From positions 13,179,331-13,243,330 of the forward strand of contig OZ026628.1 of the NCBI GenBank assembly GCA_964020975.1: a stretch of 64,000 bases of DNA, in the 5' to 3' direction. The number at the start of each line of letters is the position of its first letter. Position 1 is the first letter of the stretch. Under the pieces are notes generated by a model. It worked only from the letters and a program-made list of their open reading frames with translations. It did not search any database and was not told the origin of the DNA. Positions 38,379-49,803 of the stretch are shown one piece after another. Source of the DNA: Hermodice carunculata (taxonomy: Eukaryota; Annelida; Polychaeta; Eunicida; Amphinomidae). Both the position numbers and the translations under genes were made by a program.

Positions 38379-38612
38379 TGGGCAGCAAACAGTGGTGAAG
38401 AGTGGCAGAGGGCTGCATACAGCAGCGATCGGCGGCGGACCCACCCACAGCTGCCCTCTGCCACTGATATTCATTTGACACTTCTGGAGCTGAACAGAGG
38501 ACAGCGGAGGTTGAATGGCAAAGAGTGGCAGGTAGTGGCAGAGAGCCTGTTGCCGCTGTATGCTGCTGTCTGCCGCCCTCCACCACTATCTGCCGCTGGC
38601 TGCTACTCCGTG
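38379..38612. repeat. GC-rich imperfect hairpin block, unit 1
   Basis: In an AT-rich background this block is rich in GGCAGAG, GCAGC and CCGCTG words. Its first about 45 bases ('gcagcaaacagtggtgaag'...) pair with the reverse complement of its last about 50 ('ctccaccactatctgccgc'...). It could fold into a long imperfect stem. It is present in all three full units. Confidence 0.7.
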
Positions 38613-40020
38613 ATAACAACTGTTTTATTTAAAATGGAAAGTATGAATCCAGGTGAAAGGGAAGGGAACGAAACCGCTTTTAAACAAATTACGAGTGATA
38701 GTGTACACATAAATCATTTGATGATATCAGATGAAACTGGAAATATAGCCCTATGCTCACCTAGGCCTATGTTACTAGCGTTTGCGGCTTGCAAGCCCAC
38801 AGTGTTGTAACTGTGTACAAACAACAACCGGTTGAACAGTTGCAAGCTATTCATACTACATATGCGCATTTTAGACATAGGATCACACCCTCTCGTGTGA
38901 CATAATTCCAGTTATCTGATTGGTTCCTGCATCCAACGAAATTAAAATAAAAGAATAATTCAGCATATAATTTCCCTATCCTTTTAGCCAAATTGGACGC
39001 CTCTAAGACAGTGTTCAACTTTTCGCCAAGTAACCTCCATTTTGTAGGTCATCTTGGATTTGTACATATACGGGGGCCTGTTCAATGTTGCTATGTGGGC
39101 AACTGAACTAAACTTGTACAATGGCTCATAGGAGTACATTGTGGCCAGATTTGAAGTCTCTTTGGCATTTTTTTTTCATTTTACCCGTGTTTTTTTTTTG
39201 CATTTTGGACCCTATATTGGATCTATGCAAATTGCCCAAAGTGTCAGTAAAGGCATCCAAGCTTAACATGTTCAAGAACCCAATATTTGTACAAATCAGC
39301 AAAAAAAAAAAAAAAAAAAAGTTTTATTGGAGAAATTACTTGCACATCTAGTATTGAATGCATAGAATGTTGTAGGAACTAAAACGAAAAACAGTACACT
39401 TAATACATCCATTTGGTGCAAATCTCAAAATTAGCAGTCGTAGCCTTTTATGGATTCTACATGTAATTGAGATGATGGTAACTACTTTCCCTCCCAAAAA
39501 GATATGCTGGTATTAGCTTCAGCTCAATTAACATGGAAAATCAACTCTAAGTTTAGAAAATTCATCAGTGCATTGTCCATCGCGCATAATTAATTCATAT
39601 CGTTAATGCTCTCTCAATGATTAACTTCCAGATTCTCTTGGCAGAGATTTAGCTTTGATGTGCCTTCAGGAAGTCTATTCATCGCGTCACGCTTCAATAA
39701 CTTTACAATGCAAATTTGAAAATTTTATGAAAATTGGTCACGTATATGGGTGCATTGTTAATACTCAAAATCTAATGTACATTTACTTTTAAAAACATTG
39801 ATTTTCCAGATTTCACTTCAAACTTCATGATAATGCAGCTTCAGTGAATGTCTGCCAAGCATATTCAGTATATTAGTTTCAATGATTTTTGGATTGTTAT
39901 TGTTTTCTATCTGTTAAATTTGTCAAAACCTTGCATCTCCTAACAATTGTATGACGCAATGACCTCAATATATACAGAGAAACATGTTGGGATTCCCTAT
40001 GGAGAGACCTTTTTTGAAAC

Positions 40021-40490
40021 TGATGGAAGATGTTACATTTGCCCTAAGTATGTATGTCCTGCCCAGATGGGATCCACTGCTGGTTTTAGTTATGTGGAAG
40101 AATTTGCCATGTCAGTGCCTCGATGACCTTTTCTTAGTTTCCCTCAAGTGCTGGACGTGGTAAACGTTTTTTCTACTAACCCTTGCTTCAGGTGCTCAAA
40201 GCGAGATGTGGGCACTCGCTTATGACTGACTCCAATAGTCACCTGATCCCTCCCACGTGACCCTGAGGCCTCGCTGGGTCTTCCTTGCAAAGAACCAAGT
40301 GGCTCAAGATCTGGCTGCGGCCTTTAAGGGCTTTACCCTCCATGCCATGAATGCCACTCTTGCTCCTGAGGAAAGAGCCCTGTGCCCAAGTGACAAGTGC
40401 TGGTACATTTCCTACAAGGATGGAGGTGTGCCCCCTTCTACCACTGACTTGTCATTTCATGTCTTTGTATGAAGATCATTTGGATGATAA
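40021..40490 (+). mobile_element. DIRS-type tyrosine-recombinase fossil, unit 1
   Basis: The plus strand keeps wording of a DIRS-like tyrosine recombinase: 'VLPRWDPLLVLVMWKNLP', 'LLTLASGAQSEMWALAYD', 'VTLRPRWVFLAKNQVAQD' and 'EERALCP'. Only part of the recombinase domain is present. It is broken in several places and old, since it predates unit duplication. No RT or Gag part is recognised near it. The family assignment is by motif wording. Confidence 0.6.
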
Positions 40491-41388
40491 TTTTGGAGTA
40501 ATGATTTTATAAAAATTGTTATTTTGCTACCATTGATTGTCACAGCATTGGTGGCAAGTGAGGGTAGTAACGCAAAACCAAAAGTAAACCTTGCACTGTC
40601 GGTAAAAATATTTTGCGAACATTTGCTGTAATTACGTCATTTAATAAAATAAATAATCATACACTTGCATTTTATTCATGTCTGGTGGTCAACTATAAGC
40701 CAAAGTGCTTTTTTGAGGTGATAATCCCGTTGGGATACATACAACCAAATGAAGTCACTGTGATATATTAGATATTACATCAGGGCAAACGAATGTTATA
40801 TCACAACAGACTAGTTTTTTACACCATTTACTATATTATAACAGTGATCATTGGTTTATAAAAGGGTCGCCATGTTCCACTAAGACATTATTAACATGCT
40901 CCAGCTAGAGATTTTCCAGAAGTTGGGAGTGGGAATCGTGCCTTATTTATGTTCATTACGCAACAAAGAATATCATCTGTTATATGATGACAGGTCCTGC
41001 ATGAATGTACAACTTTATTCAGAACCAGACTTACTATCAAAGAGTTCAGTTAATGTCCTTCCCTAACTCTTGTGATCTCGAGTCACAAAACGGCAGCAAG
41101 TGCAGCAATCTGTTAGTTTCAATCTGTGGATACAGAATATAAACGATGGCTTCATTTAATCAAAATACAACGCTCTTATATAATTGTAATCATAGGTCTG
41201 AAACCTATACCTGTGGTTGCCTATTCCAGCAGCAAATCAACCATTCTTGTTAGTCTCCAAAGCGTTTAGGCAGATGCCATTTTCATATGAAATACTGTTC
41301 CATAACTCTCACCAATTAAACTTAACAGTATCGAGACCCTTATAGCTTTAAGCCAGATAAAATATAATGCTATTGGCAAAGCATTACG

Positions 41389-41541
41389 CCTGACAATGAT
41401 CTTTTTATGTGTGTTGATGTGTTTTCTGAGCAGGCATCGCAATCTACAAAATTACAGGAAAAATATGAAAAAAGTGAAAAAATATCCTGTCATGGACATA
41501 GATAAGGACAAACATGTTTAAAAAACACGAATTCTCAGACG
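41389..41541 (+). pseudogene. Decayed array exon C1 (type C, unit 1)
   Basis: Aligns with modules A and B and with the 29.6-kb exon ('ctgacaatgat', 'gttgatgtg', 'tctcagacg'). At the donor position it reads CAGACG|CTAAGT instead of GT, and stops interrupt the frame. I read it as a once-coding exon now lost from the gene. Sequence after it matches the intron after the 29.6-kb exon, making C the closest relative of that exon in flank as well. Confidence 0.5.
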
Positions 41542-42594
41542 CTAAGTGCATAACAAAATACACAATCAAGAAAACTAACTGCATTAATTTTCTTTAATGG
41601 TTTTCCCATATTTTCAAACTATATGCGACAATCGAATCTTTAAAGTATAGACCCATATCTTTTATATGGATTGTGAAGAAGGCCAAGCCTATATTAATCA
41701 CTCTCCATGGCACAGATCATGGCGTTTACTTCCTACTTACATGTTTAGTGGAGGAAACCGAAAGACTCGGAGAAAACCACTGTGCACAGTCGGAGTGGTA
41801 GGAACTCTTTCCACATGCTTCCCTGGCCCTGAATCAAACCCAGGCCGCAGAGATGTGACGCGAGCATGTTGCAGCTCGGCCAACCGTGCACGAATCTTGA
41901 GATACGTTTCAAGGAAATAAGCATAGCTGGGGCAAAGGCATCAGTGCACATAGGCTAAATGACAAACACAACCCTCATTGGATGTCAACAGAAATGTGTG
42001 CATCAGTCTGGACTGAGATTGATGCTGTAAAGTTGTAAGATGTTAATGCTGGCAGAATGGGCCACCTGGAGAAGAACTGATGCCTATTGACATTTACAGG
42101 AGGTTAAAACTAAGTTTTTTCATCAAACCCTTGGGCCTACAGCCCTCCACTCTTTGTTATCGTTTAAAAATGCAATTTTTTTTTTATTTTACATTGAAAA
42201 AGACAAGCCTTCCCTATGTCGAAACCTATTTCTCTGTACACCCAAAGGTCATTTGATAGATAAATTGTACAGTAGCCATATCTATGGTGAATTTGGGTCT
42301 TCACATTACTCTATGCAACCGACCTTCAAATTAATCCTTTGTATGTAAGGCACCTGCTCAGCCCTCTTTGAATGATCCAGAGCTCATCTCTTACAAACGA
42401 TAGCTGGAACATGCTACAAGGCTCAGTCCAAAATATTCCATAAATCATGCTCATAACTTATTAGTGTTGACCTGTGCATGTTTAGGCAAAAGTACTATAT
42501 CCGTACTATGAAAATATGTCGTCAATCTACTCACCGACCAGCTCAGGAGGTACCGTAATGTCCTGTATAGCTCCCTTGCCAATAATTGCAGTCT

Positions 42595-43275
42595 ATTAGC
42601 CAAACTGGTCACCGGAGACAATATTCTGATATATTTCATTATGCTGACAACAAAAAGCACCAGACACTAGGTTTACCATGGCTTCGGCAGTGAGTGCACA
42701 CATCTCTAGAAGGAACTGGGTGAGATAATGCGCACACTGCACATAGCCAGCAAGAACGAAGGACTTCTCACAACAGCGAAGATAATACTGTGCCTCCACT
42801 GCAGCTCAATAATGTAGAACATGACAATGTAAAGCAACTTCCCTACCCCATGCATCATTAAATCATGACAATAACCGAATAGCACTGTGTTATTAAAAAT
42901 CTGTTACATGTGACCTTCTCATTTTACCAACTGATGGTTAATCACTGTCTAAAGAAGCATACTGCTTCATCTTACATACAGGTTTGCCCACATGATCATT
43001 TGACTTGTATGAAGAAGAATAGTTGTCATGATGTTGAACAAATGCTGCCCTGCGTGACAGTCCAAAACAGCATATATTCAGATTTGGGTCTCCTCACCAT
43101 GACATTCTGTTGCACATAGGATTACTTTGTTCAGTTCTTGTAGTTTGAATTGTTGGAATAGTCCATATCTCCTGCCGCATGGGAGGAGGCACTTCCTTTT
43201 ATTAACAGCTACATCGTCAATTTGGAATACATGCATATGAAATACATCCATGCATGCCAGATTTGTCTACCACAT
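42595..43275 (-). pseudogene. Minus-strand coding relic, unit 1
   Basis: Read on the minus strand it encodes 'VFQIDDVAVNKRKCLLPC', later an H-x-x-Y/S..TSK-type stretch, then 'EAQYYLRCCEKSFVLAGYV' and 'HYLTQFLLEM'. Units 2 and 3 carry the same frames with higher integrity in places. The wording resembles a multicopy transposon-linked protein family of marine invertebrates (HxxCY..YTSK, then GHxxYA..L), but I cannot name it. It is broken here. Confidence 0.4.
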
Positions 43276-43801
43276 TGATGCACATTTCATGGGTCTGGCC
43301 ATAGAATTATCGAAGGGTCTTGTCACCAGAAAGGAGTCATTGATTCTATAACAAGACCTGCGAAAGACGCAGCAACACTTATTTTTACATTTTGATTGTA
43401 CACGAGCACACGAAGCCTTCACAAATTTGACTTCAAGTCTACTATACCTGTATGTTCATGAGTTCAAGAAAGTTCTAAATATTTCCAGGTCTAGTAGTAA
43501 ATACTCATTGACTTGCGCTCATCGACACTTTGCCTTGTATGAGACTAAACGTCACTGACAGACTGATATTGTACAGATGTAAGCAAAATGTCACTGCTGG
43601 TAAAATATGTTTTGAAACAAACATCCGTCTTTTGACACTTCATGGGAGTTTGTGATCAAGCTGCTCACTTTAAGCATCTGTTGAGCACTCTTCAAGAAGT
43701 CCAGATTTTACCTCCTAAATAAACTCGGAACCTGGATCATTCTATAAAGATCTGCCCAAAGTGGTTATAAATCAATCTTCACGTATTTATCAATTTTCAC
43801 A

Positions 43802-43802
<1 letters not shown>

Positions 43803-43862
<60 letters not shown>

Positions 43863-43907
43863 ATGTATATGTATATGTTTATGTATATGTATATGTATAT
43901 GTGTATG

Positions 43908-43942
<35 letters not shown>

Positions 43943-43981
43943 GTATATATGTATATATATGTGTATATATATATGTGTATA

Positions 43982-44057
<76 letters not shown>
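43803..44057. repeat. (TA)n/(TATG)n tract between units 1 and 2
   Basis: A long compound TA/TATG/TATATG tract between unit 1 and the Tc1-like element. All frames give Ile-Tyr-Met-Cys repeats on both strands. Confidence 0.97.
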
Positions 44058-44058
<1 letters not shown>

Positions 44059-45689
44059 TGAACCAAGCAAATAACGCAACTTTTTCATTTGGGTTTATTT
44101 TCAAATTGGAACTTTATTTAAAGTTCAGAAATATATGAACCGTTGTTAAATCAGTCTAAAATAATGCACCAAGTAGTGTGACATCAAGGTCGAGTACCCT
44201 GACCTTGCCATGGGTTCATTGTCATGAATCAAGAGTGACTACAGCAGGCTATTTTACGCAAGTCCCTGACACCTGAAATTAAGGTTGCCAAGTCTTTGAT
44301 TCTGAAACAGGAAAAGGCCATATTGAAATCAGCCCAAGCGTAACTGTGTGAGGATATGAGGCTTTCAAAGTTTGGTGGTTGTGCTGAATCAAGGACAACT
44401 GCAGGATTCAGTGTTACTCACATGACTAAAACATTCGCACCTTTACTGGTTGGGTGTAGCCCCTCACGGACAATAAAAGGGCAGCATGGGATTCATTTGG
44501 CACAGTATTCCAAGAACTATGGGTCGATTATCAACAGTAGATCGGGAGAGAGGAATTGGCATGCTACAGGCTGGTTTATCTGCAGCAGAGGTGGCGAGAA
44601 GACTGCAAGTCCACAAATCCACTATATCGAGACTTGCTACAAGATTCCAGGAGACTGGGGCCACAGCTGATAGACAGCATCCTGGGAGACCAAGAGAAAC
44701 CGCCCCTGCACAAGACAGACATATCAGGGTGTCACATCTGCGGAACAGAACTTGACCAGCCACTAGAACTGCACCTCAGACACCTGGCAGAACCAATAAC
44801 AGAATATCTGCCCAGACAGTCCGTAATAGACTACAAGAACACCATGTACACGCCAGGCATCCTTACAGGGGTCAAATTTTTCATACTCCCTGCACCCATC
44901 AACTGTGGAGGGATGTGCTATTCACCGATGAATCCCGCTTCACCCTGTATCATGCAGATGGTAGGACACGTGTTTGGCAACGAAGGAGAGAACGCTACTC
45001 AGATGCCTGTGTGCTGGAAACAGATCGATTTGGAGGTGCATCAGTGATGGTGTGGGGTGGAATTTCATTCACAGCCAAAACCCAGCTAATCTTCATTGAA
45101 GGCAATCTTAACGCTGCCTGTTACAGGGATTAGATCCTTCAGCCTGTTTCTGTCCCTTTCATTAGACACCACCAACTCCACTTGCTTCAACAGGACAATG
45201 CTCGGGCACATGCCGCTAGACTGACGATGGATTTTCTGCAAGGAAAAGGAATGGCCAGCCTTCTCACCTGATATCAATCCGTTTGAGCATCTTTGGGACT
45301 ACCTTGACCAGCGTTTTCGGAGACGGGATCCAGCGCCCGCCAACCGCCAGCAGCTTTGCCAGGCTCTTCAAGAAGAGTGGGATCGTGTGCCCCGGCAGAT
45401 GGTGCAGAGGCTAGTGTCATCCATGCACCCACATTGCAAAACAGTTACAGATGCTGATGGTGGTCACACACAGTATTAGTGGACATGCCAATTTGTGAAC
45501 TTTACAAATCAATGTTGCCCTGTTTATTGCCAGCTGGTCGCGCCCTCGTTGACAGTTTCAAGTTTTTGTTTTTCACATGTTATGCCAAAAAGACTGCAGA
45601 ATATGGATCTAATTTGTTTCTGTGATATGAAAGTAACAATAAATATCTAAGTTAAAAAGTTTAAGGGTTGCGTTATTTGTTTGGTTCAG
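44058..45689 (+). mobile_element. Tc1-like transposon inserted in a (TA)n tract
   Basis: Terminal inverted repeats are CTGAACCAAGCAAATAACGC (44,058) and its complement ending at 45,689; 22 of 23 bases match. TA lies on both sides (44,056-44,057 and 45,690-45,691). Length is 1,632 bp, usual for Tc1. TA-rich microsatellite flanks both sides, so the target was itself a TA repeat. One transposase gene lies inside. The element is absent from the junctions of units 2/3 and 3/4. Confidence 0.95.
44519..45479 (+). pseudogene. Tc1-like transposase, inactivated
   Basis: About 320 codons from ATG at 44,519 ('MGRLSTVDRERGIGMLQAGL') to TAG at 45,477. The N-terminal helix-turn-helix is clear ('EVARRLQVHKSTISRL'), followed by 'GRPRETAP' and 'SAQTVRNRL'. 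The DDE catalytic core follows: D in 'VLFTDESRF' (codon at 44,928), D in 'LLQQDNARAH' (45,194) and E in 'FEHLWDYL' (45,285). Breaks: TGA at 44,753-44,755, TAG at 45,131-45,133, and a loss of about 14 nt near 45,240 that shifts frame and shortens the D-to-E spacing below the usual 34 residues. The enzyme would cut and paste the element at TA. All three catalytic residues survive, but the gene cannot make a full protein. Confidence 0.93.
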
Positions 45690-45774
<85 letters not shown>

Positions 45775-45797
45775 GTGTGTGTGTGTGTGTGTGTGTA
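45690..45797. repeat. (TA)n(TG)n tract at the left edge of unit 2
   Basis: A TA run followed by a GT run, then 'agatagattgac', the unit start. Confidence 0.97.
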
Positions 45798-46853
45798 GAT
45801 AGATTGACTAAGAGAATAAAATTTTAGCCTGGCTGATGTTTCTCGCAGTTGAACTGATAGGGTGGCTAGCAATAATGCTTCCACTGTCTGGCTATCCAGC
45901 TATCCTCAAGAGTCTGTCCATCCACCTACAATTAACGCTTGCAACTTCTCCAGAACTGTTACCAAGGTGCACTTTAAATTTCGACATGCTTCCATCTTTG
46001 CACATTTTCTGTGTTGATTTTCTTTGTTTTGGAAAGAGGAAAATGCAAATTATCCTCAACACAGCTGATAAAATGGGTTTGAAATTGTACAGGAACGCAT
46101 CCAGAGACACCTAAAGCTTGAATGGATCAACAAGCAGCACTTACAATTTTCCACATGGGCCCCTAGTGTCAAACAGTCTGGTAACTCTGTAGTGCTAAAG
46201 ATAGGAGAACTACAGCAAATTACGCTTCGGAGAAACACTTCTTGGAAAAACTTCCGAGAAACAAAAACGACAAGTTTCCACACATTAATGTGTCATAACT
46301 TACATCAACATTAATTTTCCTTCTCACCAAAGAGATGATAAATGACTGACAACCAAGAAATTAACAGGCATTAAGGTTCAAACAGGTTTATAGAAAATAC
46401 TAACATGCATATCCAACCCAAGAAAATACTGTAGAATTTAGCATTCAGGGGAGCAGCTGCGCCTTTTCTACTTGGTTGTAGGTTTTTGTTTGGTTTTTAT
46501 TGCAAACTGTTTTAATGCCAAATCTATACCTTGGTTATGCAACTATATCATCCTCTGGGATTGCTCTAGTATTGAGTGAGAAAAGTGCAGGAGGTGACAT
46601 TGCAGTCTGCATGATTTCAAATGAACTGAAATGAAGGTTATGTTTAAACAAATGCATAGCTCATTTGCTGACATTTTTCAACATCTCCAAAACTTTCTTG
46701 CAGAGGTGATTTTGACATATTTTCCTCAAAATTAAACCAATATAACTTAATAATATTGTGCCTTTTCAGCCGTTAACCAGATGAAATACTATGTCATTGC
46801 TAAAATATTCAAAACTGACAATGATTTCATTATTCATGTTTATGTGCTTGCAG

Positions 46854-46952
46854 AGAGGGCATTATCCAACACTCTTGATGAAGGACAGGCAGATCCACAA
46901 CAGGAACAGTTAAAGGACACAAACGCAGTTGGGGAAAACGAACCCTCAGATG
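46854..46952 (+). CDS. Array exon A2 (type A, unit 2)
   Basis: 99 nt between 'tgtgcttgcag' and donor GATG|gtgtgtac at 46,953, phase 1-1. It encodes ERALSNTLDEGQADPQQ, then EQLKDTNAVGENEPSD. The frame stays open upstream through 'KIFKTDNDFIIHVYVLA'. No indels relative to A1 or A3, although surrounding DNA differs by many indels. Product unknown; it would join the same transcript as the other array exons. Confidence 0.5.
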
Positions 46953-47997
46953 GTGTGTACAACAACAAAATACACAGCCAAATAGATAATTCTGAATTTA
47001 TTCGATTAAATGTAGTATTTTTATCTATAAACTATGTTGAGATATGAGAAATTAATCTTCAGATATATTTCTCAGATAATTTTGAAGTATAAGATGAAGA
47101 GATTATGATAGCCTACATTTTATAATTAATGTGTGCAGATAAGATAAAGTTGTTACTTTGTAGTATTCTAGGACCCTATTGTTAAACATTTTTCATGAAT
47201 GACTTTTTTACTTCATTTAACGAAAATGCTGTCTCTACAATGATGCTTACGACAATACAATATCATATCAGAAGAACTTATCCATCGTCAAAAACGCAAT
47301 TGAGACTGCTGCAAAGATGGATGTAATTTGTTTGATGACAACCAAATGAAAGTCAATACAGAGAAATTTCAGGCACTTCTATTTCATCCGGGCATGTCAA
47401 ATGGTCCTGAAAACTTCTGCTTTGAAATTGATGGTATTAAGATAAGACCCGACAAATCGGTCAAACTTTTAGGAATCTATATTGATGACAAACTGAAATT
47501 TAATGGGCATATCACTCACATATGTAAGCAGGCTGCAAAACAAGGATAAGAGTTCTAAGACGCTGGTATGGCATTTATGTGGAAAATCTGACACTGCGAA
47601 AATGGAAAAAAATCAACAAAGGGCTTTGTGTTTTCTTTTTAATGATTTATCTTCTTTTTATTCCGATCTGCTTGGGCGATCAAGTATACCTTCTCTTCTT
47701 TTCAGCCAACTAAGAAAGTTGTTTATTGAAGTCTACAAAATCACGGCACGACACAATTGCATTTGGAAAACACTCTTTACGACACAAAGGGGCCAAGCTG
47801 TGGAATACTGTACCACTTTCCAGGAAGGAAGCCACAACACTCTCTTAATTCAGAAGACTTGTATATACATGGCCTGGCCCCATTTGTTCATGTTTCATGT
47901 GTGCCTTATGTCGGAGCAGGAATTAGATCACTTCTGTTTACCTTTAAATGACTAGTTGTGTCATGTCTGATCCATTTGGGATATAGCTCTTAATCTA

Positions 47998-49803
47998 AAC
48001 TAGGTAAAATTAATAATCCTCCGCTTAAATAAGTTAACGGTGTACCCATACCTTTTTAGGTAATTTAAATATACGCACGTGTGTGTGTAGCATAATCCTT
48101 TGATTACGTCATGTGTAAAGATGAGCAGAGTTGGAGCCCATGCTTGACTGCACATGGGCTGAATGTGACACAAAGTCAAAAAGTGCACTTCGCAGAAAGG
48201 ATCACGAGTGGTCTTTCCTGTCCCTGTTAGAACCCTCCTGACCATTGATTTTTCTCACCATACCTGTGTAATGTGGCCAGAAACTGTGCCAATCATAGGT
48301 ATAAAGGCATGGGCTTTTCTTCTGTCAGTTATGGATTCGCCATCACTGGTCAAACTGTGAACATCACCATGCCAAGGCTATCCAAAATGGACAGGGCAAG
48401 AGCCATAGGTCGCATAAAAGCCAGTGAAAGTTGCAGAGCTGTCACACGGGCAATGGGTGTGAACCACAAATCCATCAATGTGTTGTTGAGAAAATACCGA
48501 AACACAAATGATGTTGCAGATTTACCAAGCCCGGGAAGGGCCAAAGCTGACCACCAGGCAACAACACTGTTTCACCGTCAAAGCAGTACTGAGGAGTAGG
48601 AGCCACACAAGTCTGATATTCAGAGCCAGCTGGAGAGAGCCAATCCTCACCAAAGACGCATGTCCACCCAGACTGTTCGTAACAGACTGCATGCTGCTGG
48701 TTTAAGGTCCCGGAGCATGGTGAAAAAGCTGCTTCTTACCCCACATCATAAGGTTGCTCAGTTGCAGTGGACAAAAGAACATGTCCGTACAACACATGCA
48801 GGATGGAGCAATGTTCTCTTCACTGATGACTGTCGCTTTTCCCTCCACAGAAGTGATGGACGTGTTCGTGCATGGAGACGGCGAGGGGAAAGACACGCTG
48901 CTTGTTATGTTCAGCCCACAGTTGCATACGGAGGGTGCAGCATCATGGTCTGGGTGGGCATCTCTGCTAATGGCAAGACAGACATCGTCATCATGGAAGG
49001 AACAATGACAAGCAGATGGTACATAACTGATGTCCTGGAACCCCATGTTATTCCATATGTGGGTGCAATTGGAGACAACTTCATGCTGATGCACGGCAAT
49101 GCCAGGCCACATGTTTCAGCTGTGGTTCATGATTACCTGGATAGTGAGAGTGTTGAGGTGATGGAATGGCCAGCATGCTCACCTGACCTCAACCCGATTG
49201 AGCACCTGTGGAGCCATATGGAAAGAAATGTGTACCAGAAGATGGGTCCTAACTCACACTTCCCAGATCTATGGCGTTTTCTACTGGAGAAATGGGACAG
49301 TATACCTCAGACACTTGTGAGAAAGCTCGTCTACAGGATGCAAAACGCTGCCAACAGTGCATTGACAACCATGGTGGCTACACATCCTATTAAATGGACA
49401 TTCAAAGGTGCTTTATGTGACACAGTGATGAGTCAATTTCAGCTCTATTGAACTCAGAAAATGCCTGAACTTTAAGTACAGTCTGTGATAAGTTTTGATG
49501 CAACCAAGCACCATCTATGATAGCTTCTGATGGGACTCTGCACTCAGTTCATATGCATGTTTGAGCGCTCTACAGGTACTCTTGCGAACTTGTGATTCAG
49601 ACTCTGTCTGCTTATTGACACTGTGCAATGAAGCGTGACCTCATTTGATCAGAATTGCCTCTACAGATCTACTCTAAAGTGTATACAGAATAAAAGAAAC
49701 ATATTTATATAATATATATATATTGAATATATTCAAAATATGTGTGTGTTTTTTTTTTATATAAGAATTTCTATTAGTGGAGGGTTATTAATTTTGCCTA
49801 GTT
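47998..49803 (+). mobile_element. Tc1/mariner-type transposon nested in the LINE of unit 2
   Basis: Inverted repeats begin AACTAGGTAAAATTAATAAT at 47,998 and match the complement of the end at 49,803 with few mismatches over about 27 bases. TA duplications lie at 47,996-47,997 and 49,804-49,805. Units 1 and 3 carry the empty site, 'cttaatcTAgatc' (TA at 37,655-37,656) and 'cttactcTAgatcg' (57,061-57,062), proving the boundaries. Length is 1,806 bp. Confidence 0.97.
48369..49451 (+). pseudogene. Tc1/mariner transposase, inactivated
   Basis: About 360 codons from ATG at 48,369 ('MPRLSKMDRARAIGRI') to TGA at 49,449. The N-terminal DNA-binding helices include 'ESCRAVTRAMGVNHKSINVLLRKYRNT'-type sequence (shortened here to its core words). 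The catalytic part runs open for 263 codons from 48,660: 'STQTVRNRLHAAGLRS', first D in 'LFTDDCRF', then 'HGNARPHVS', then E in 'LNPIEHLW', with the expected 34-residue spacing. The second catalytic Asp of the usual (Q/H)DNARPH motif is Gly here. A TAG at 48,597 and compensating frameshifts between about 48,540 and 48,660 interrupt the linker. The element is therefore dead, but younger-looking than the LINE it sits in. Confidence 0.93.

Larger units (their letters stand above)
34560..43760 (+). repeat. Array unit 1 (about 9.2 kb)
   Basis: The unit starts with 'gtcaatttttagcc...cagttgaactgatagggt' and ends after 'agaagtccagatttta'. The same start recurs at about 45,802, 54,041 and 62,864. Order inside: leader (34.57-35.8 kb), module A exon, 5'-truncated LINE, module B exon, GC-rich hairpin block, DIRS-type fossil, module C, minus-strand relic. 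Sub-modules also resemble each other: each exon is preceded by 'cctggatatgtaactagcaa' and 'gagccacttcaacc'-type sequence. This is the fullest unit. Confidence 0.93.

Noticed and set aside
38299-38619. 106-codon minus-strand frame, repeated in units 2 and 3
   Set aside because: It follows the GC-rich hairpin block; the frame shifts between units and the peptide is an Ala/Ser/Gln-rich by-product of GGCAG repeats.
48702-49112. 136-codon minus-strand frame
   Set aside because: Antisense shadow of the Tc1-like transposase; no family wording.
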